From CAUZRD01 sp963582255 (GTDB taxonomy: Bacteria; Pseudomonadota; Alphaproteobacteria; Rhizobiales; TMED25), in assembly GCA_963582255.1 (NCBI GenBank), contig CAUZRD010000042.1:1-14412 (forward strand): a stretch of DNA of 14,412 nucleotides. Reading direction: 5' to 3'. Both the position numbers and the translations under genes were made by a program. The notes under the pieces are model-generated. The model made no database searches, was not told the origin of the DNA, and saw only the letters and a program-made list of their open reading frames with translations. Positions 13,984 through 14,412 of this stretch are shown here, in pieces (positions within the stretch are counted from its first letter, which is position 1; every line of letters begins with the position of its first letter).

Positions 13984-14412
13984 CTATAGCCCACTTGCTT
14001 CTCTAACTTCACCTGGCGACAACGGTGTGCAGGACAAAGCGGCTTTATCAAAATGGTCGCAAATGTCCAGTGCCTTGTCTACCGAGATGCCGGCTAAAAC
14101 TACATGATAGCTTTTCTTGCTGGTAGCCGGGACAATTGCGGCAAGGCCATGGTCAACCACACCTCGCAGTCCCTTGAGGGTGAACCCGAGGGCAGAGGAT
14201 GCGCTTTTACGAGATTTATAGCTACCAAACAGAACACCCCAGCCGTATAGTTTTTCGGGTGTGGCGATGATTGGATGTGCACCCTTTTTTGCGCAAACTT
14301 GAGAACGGAGATTCGCCGGTGAGACGAAGTGATTCGAGTTGTTAGAAATAGCTCCAAGCTTTGTATAATCGATCATCGGTGCACCGTCGCGCTCAAAAGC
14401 ACTGTCTAGAAG
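13984..14412 (-). CDS. SPOR-domain protein C-terminus, probable D-Ala-D-Ala carboxypeptidase (partial)
   Basis: The frame is open from the window edge to the TAG at 13984-13986, so the N-terminal part lies beyond the window. The first visible residues, LLDSAFERDGAP, resemble the end of the peptidase S11 domain of penicillin-binding carboxypeptidases. An Asn/Ser-rich linker follows. The last 80-90 residues (GWGVLFGSYKSRKSASSAL, then HGLAAIVPATSKKSYHVVLA, then AGISVDKALDICDHFDKAAL) show the strand-helix-strand-strand-helix pattern of a SPOR domain, with CD and SC near the end. SPOR domains bind denuded peptidoglycan at division sites. Carboxypeptidase identity is inferred from the short N-terminal overlap and from the common S11-SPOR fusion in alphaproteobacteria. 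The SPOR part is much firmer than the S11 part. Confidence 0.68.
   Translation of the reverse strand, partial: LLDSAFERDGAPMIDYTKLGAISNNSNHFVSPANLRSQVCAKKGAHPIIATPEKLYGWGVLFGSYKSRKSASSALGFTLKGLRGVVDHGLAAIVPATSKKSYHVVLAGISVDKALDICDHFDKAALSCTPLSPGEVREASGL

Overview
The window reads as chromosomal DNA of an alphaproteobacterium of moderate G+C. This is inferred from the gene families, the weak or absent Shine-Dalgarno sites in front of several genes, and a probable D-Ala-D-Ala carboxypeptidase/SPOR protein next to a CobW GTPase. The exact genus cannot be fixed from sequence alone. No rRNA, tRNA, CRISPR array, transposase or integrase was seen.

Left part (1-2774): the 5' part of an exported ankyrin-repeat protein (minus strand); a visibly GC-richer D-2-hydroxyacid dehydrogenase (minus) with the orphaned C-terminal tail of a dihydrodipicolinate-synthase-family gene directly behind it; then a 3-hydroxyacyl-CoA dehydrogenase-type oxidoreductase (plus).

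Middle part (2869-8873): a xanthine dehydrogenase-family molybdopterin-binding large subunit without its usual FeS and FAD subunits; a 455-base intergenic region with two TetR-like palindromes, a terminator-like hairpin and a structured leader; an acetolactate-synthase-like thiamine-diphosphate enzyme (plus); a small DoxX-like membrane protein (minus); an AT-rich gap with a dyad; and a CAP/SCP-domain lipoprotein (plus).

Right part (8899-14412): a tightly overlapped minus-strand operon fdhD-mobA-mobB-moeA for molybdenum cofactor maturation. A tusA-like sulfur carrier gene is divergent from it. A CobW-family metallochaperone GTPase and the SPOR-domain end of a probable cell-wall carboxypeptidase follow, both minus strand.

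How it fits together: the molybdenum hydroxylase needs a matured, sulfurated molybdenum cofactor. The right-hand operon provides Mo insertion (MoeA), nucleotide attachment (MobA/MobB) and sulfur transfer (FdhD, with a TusA-like sulfur donor). The strongest unexplained signal is a palindromic box. Fourteen identical bases occur just behind the hydroxylase gene and, in opposite orientation, between fdhD and tusA. A third close variant lies upstream of the thiamine-diphosphate enzyme. This suggests that one regulator, probably TetR-type and not encoded here, couples the catabolic genes to cofactor maturation.
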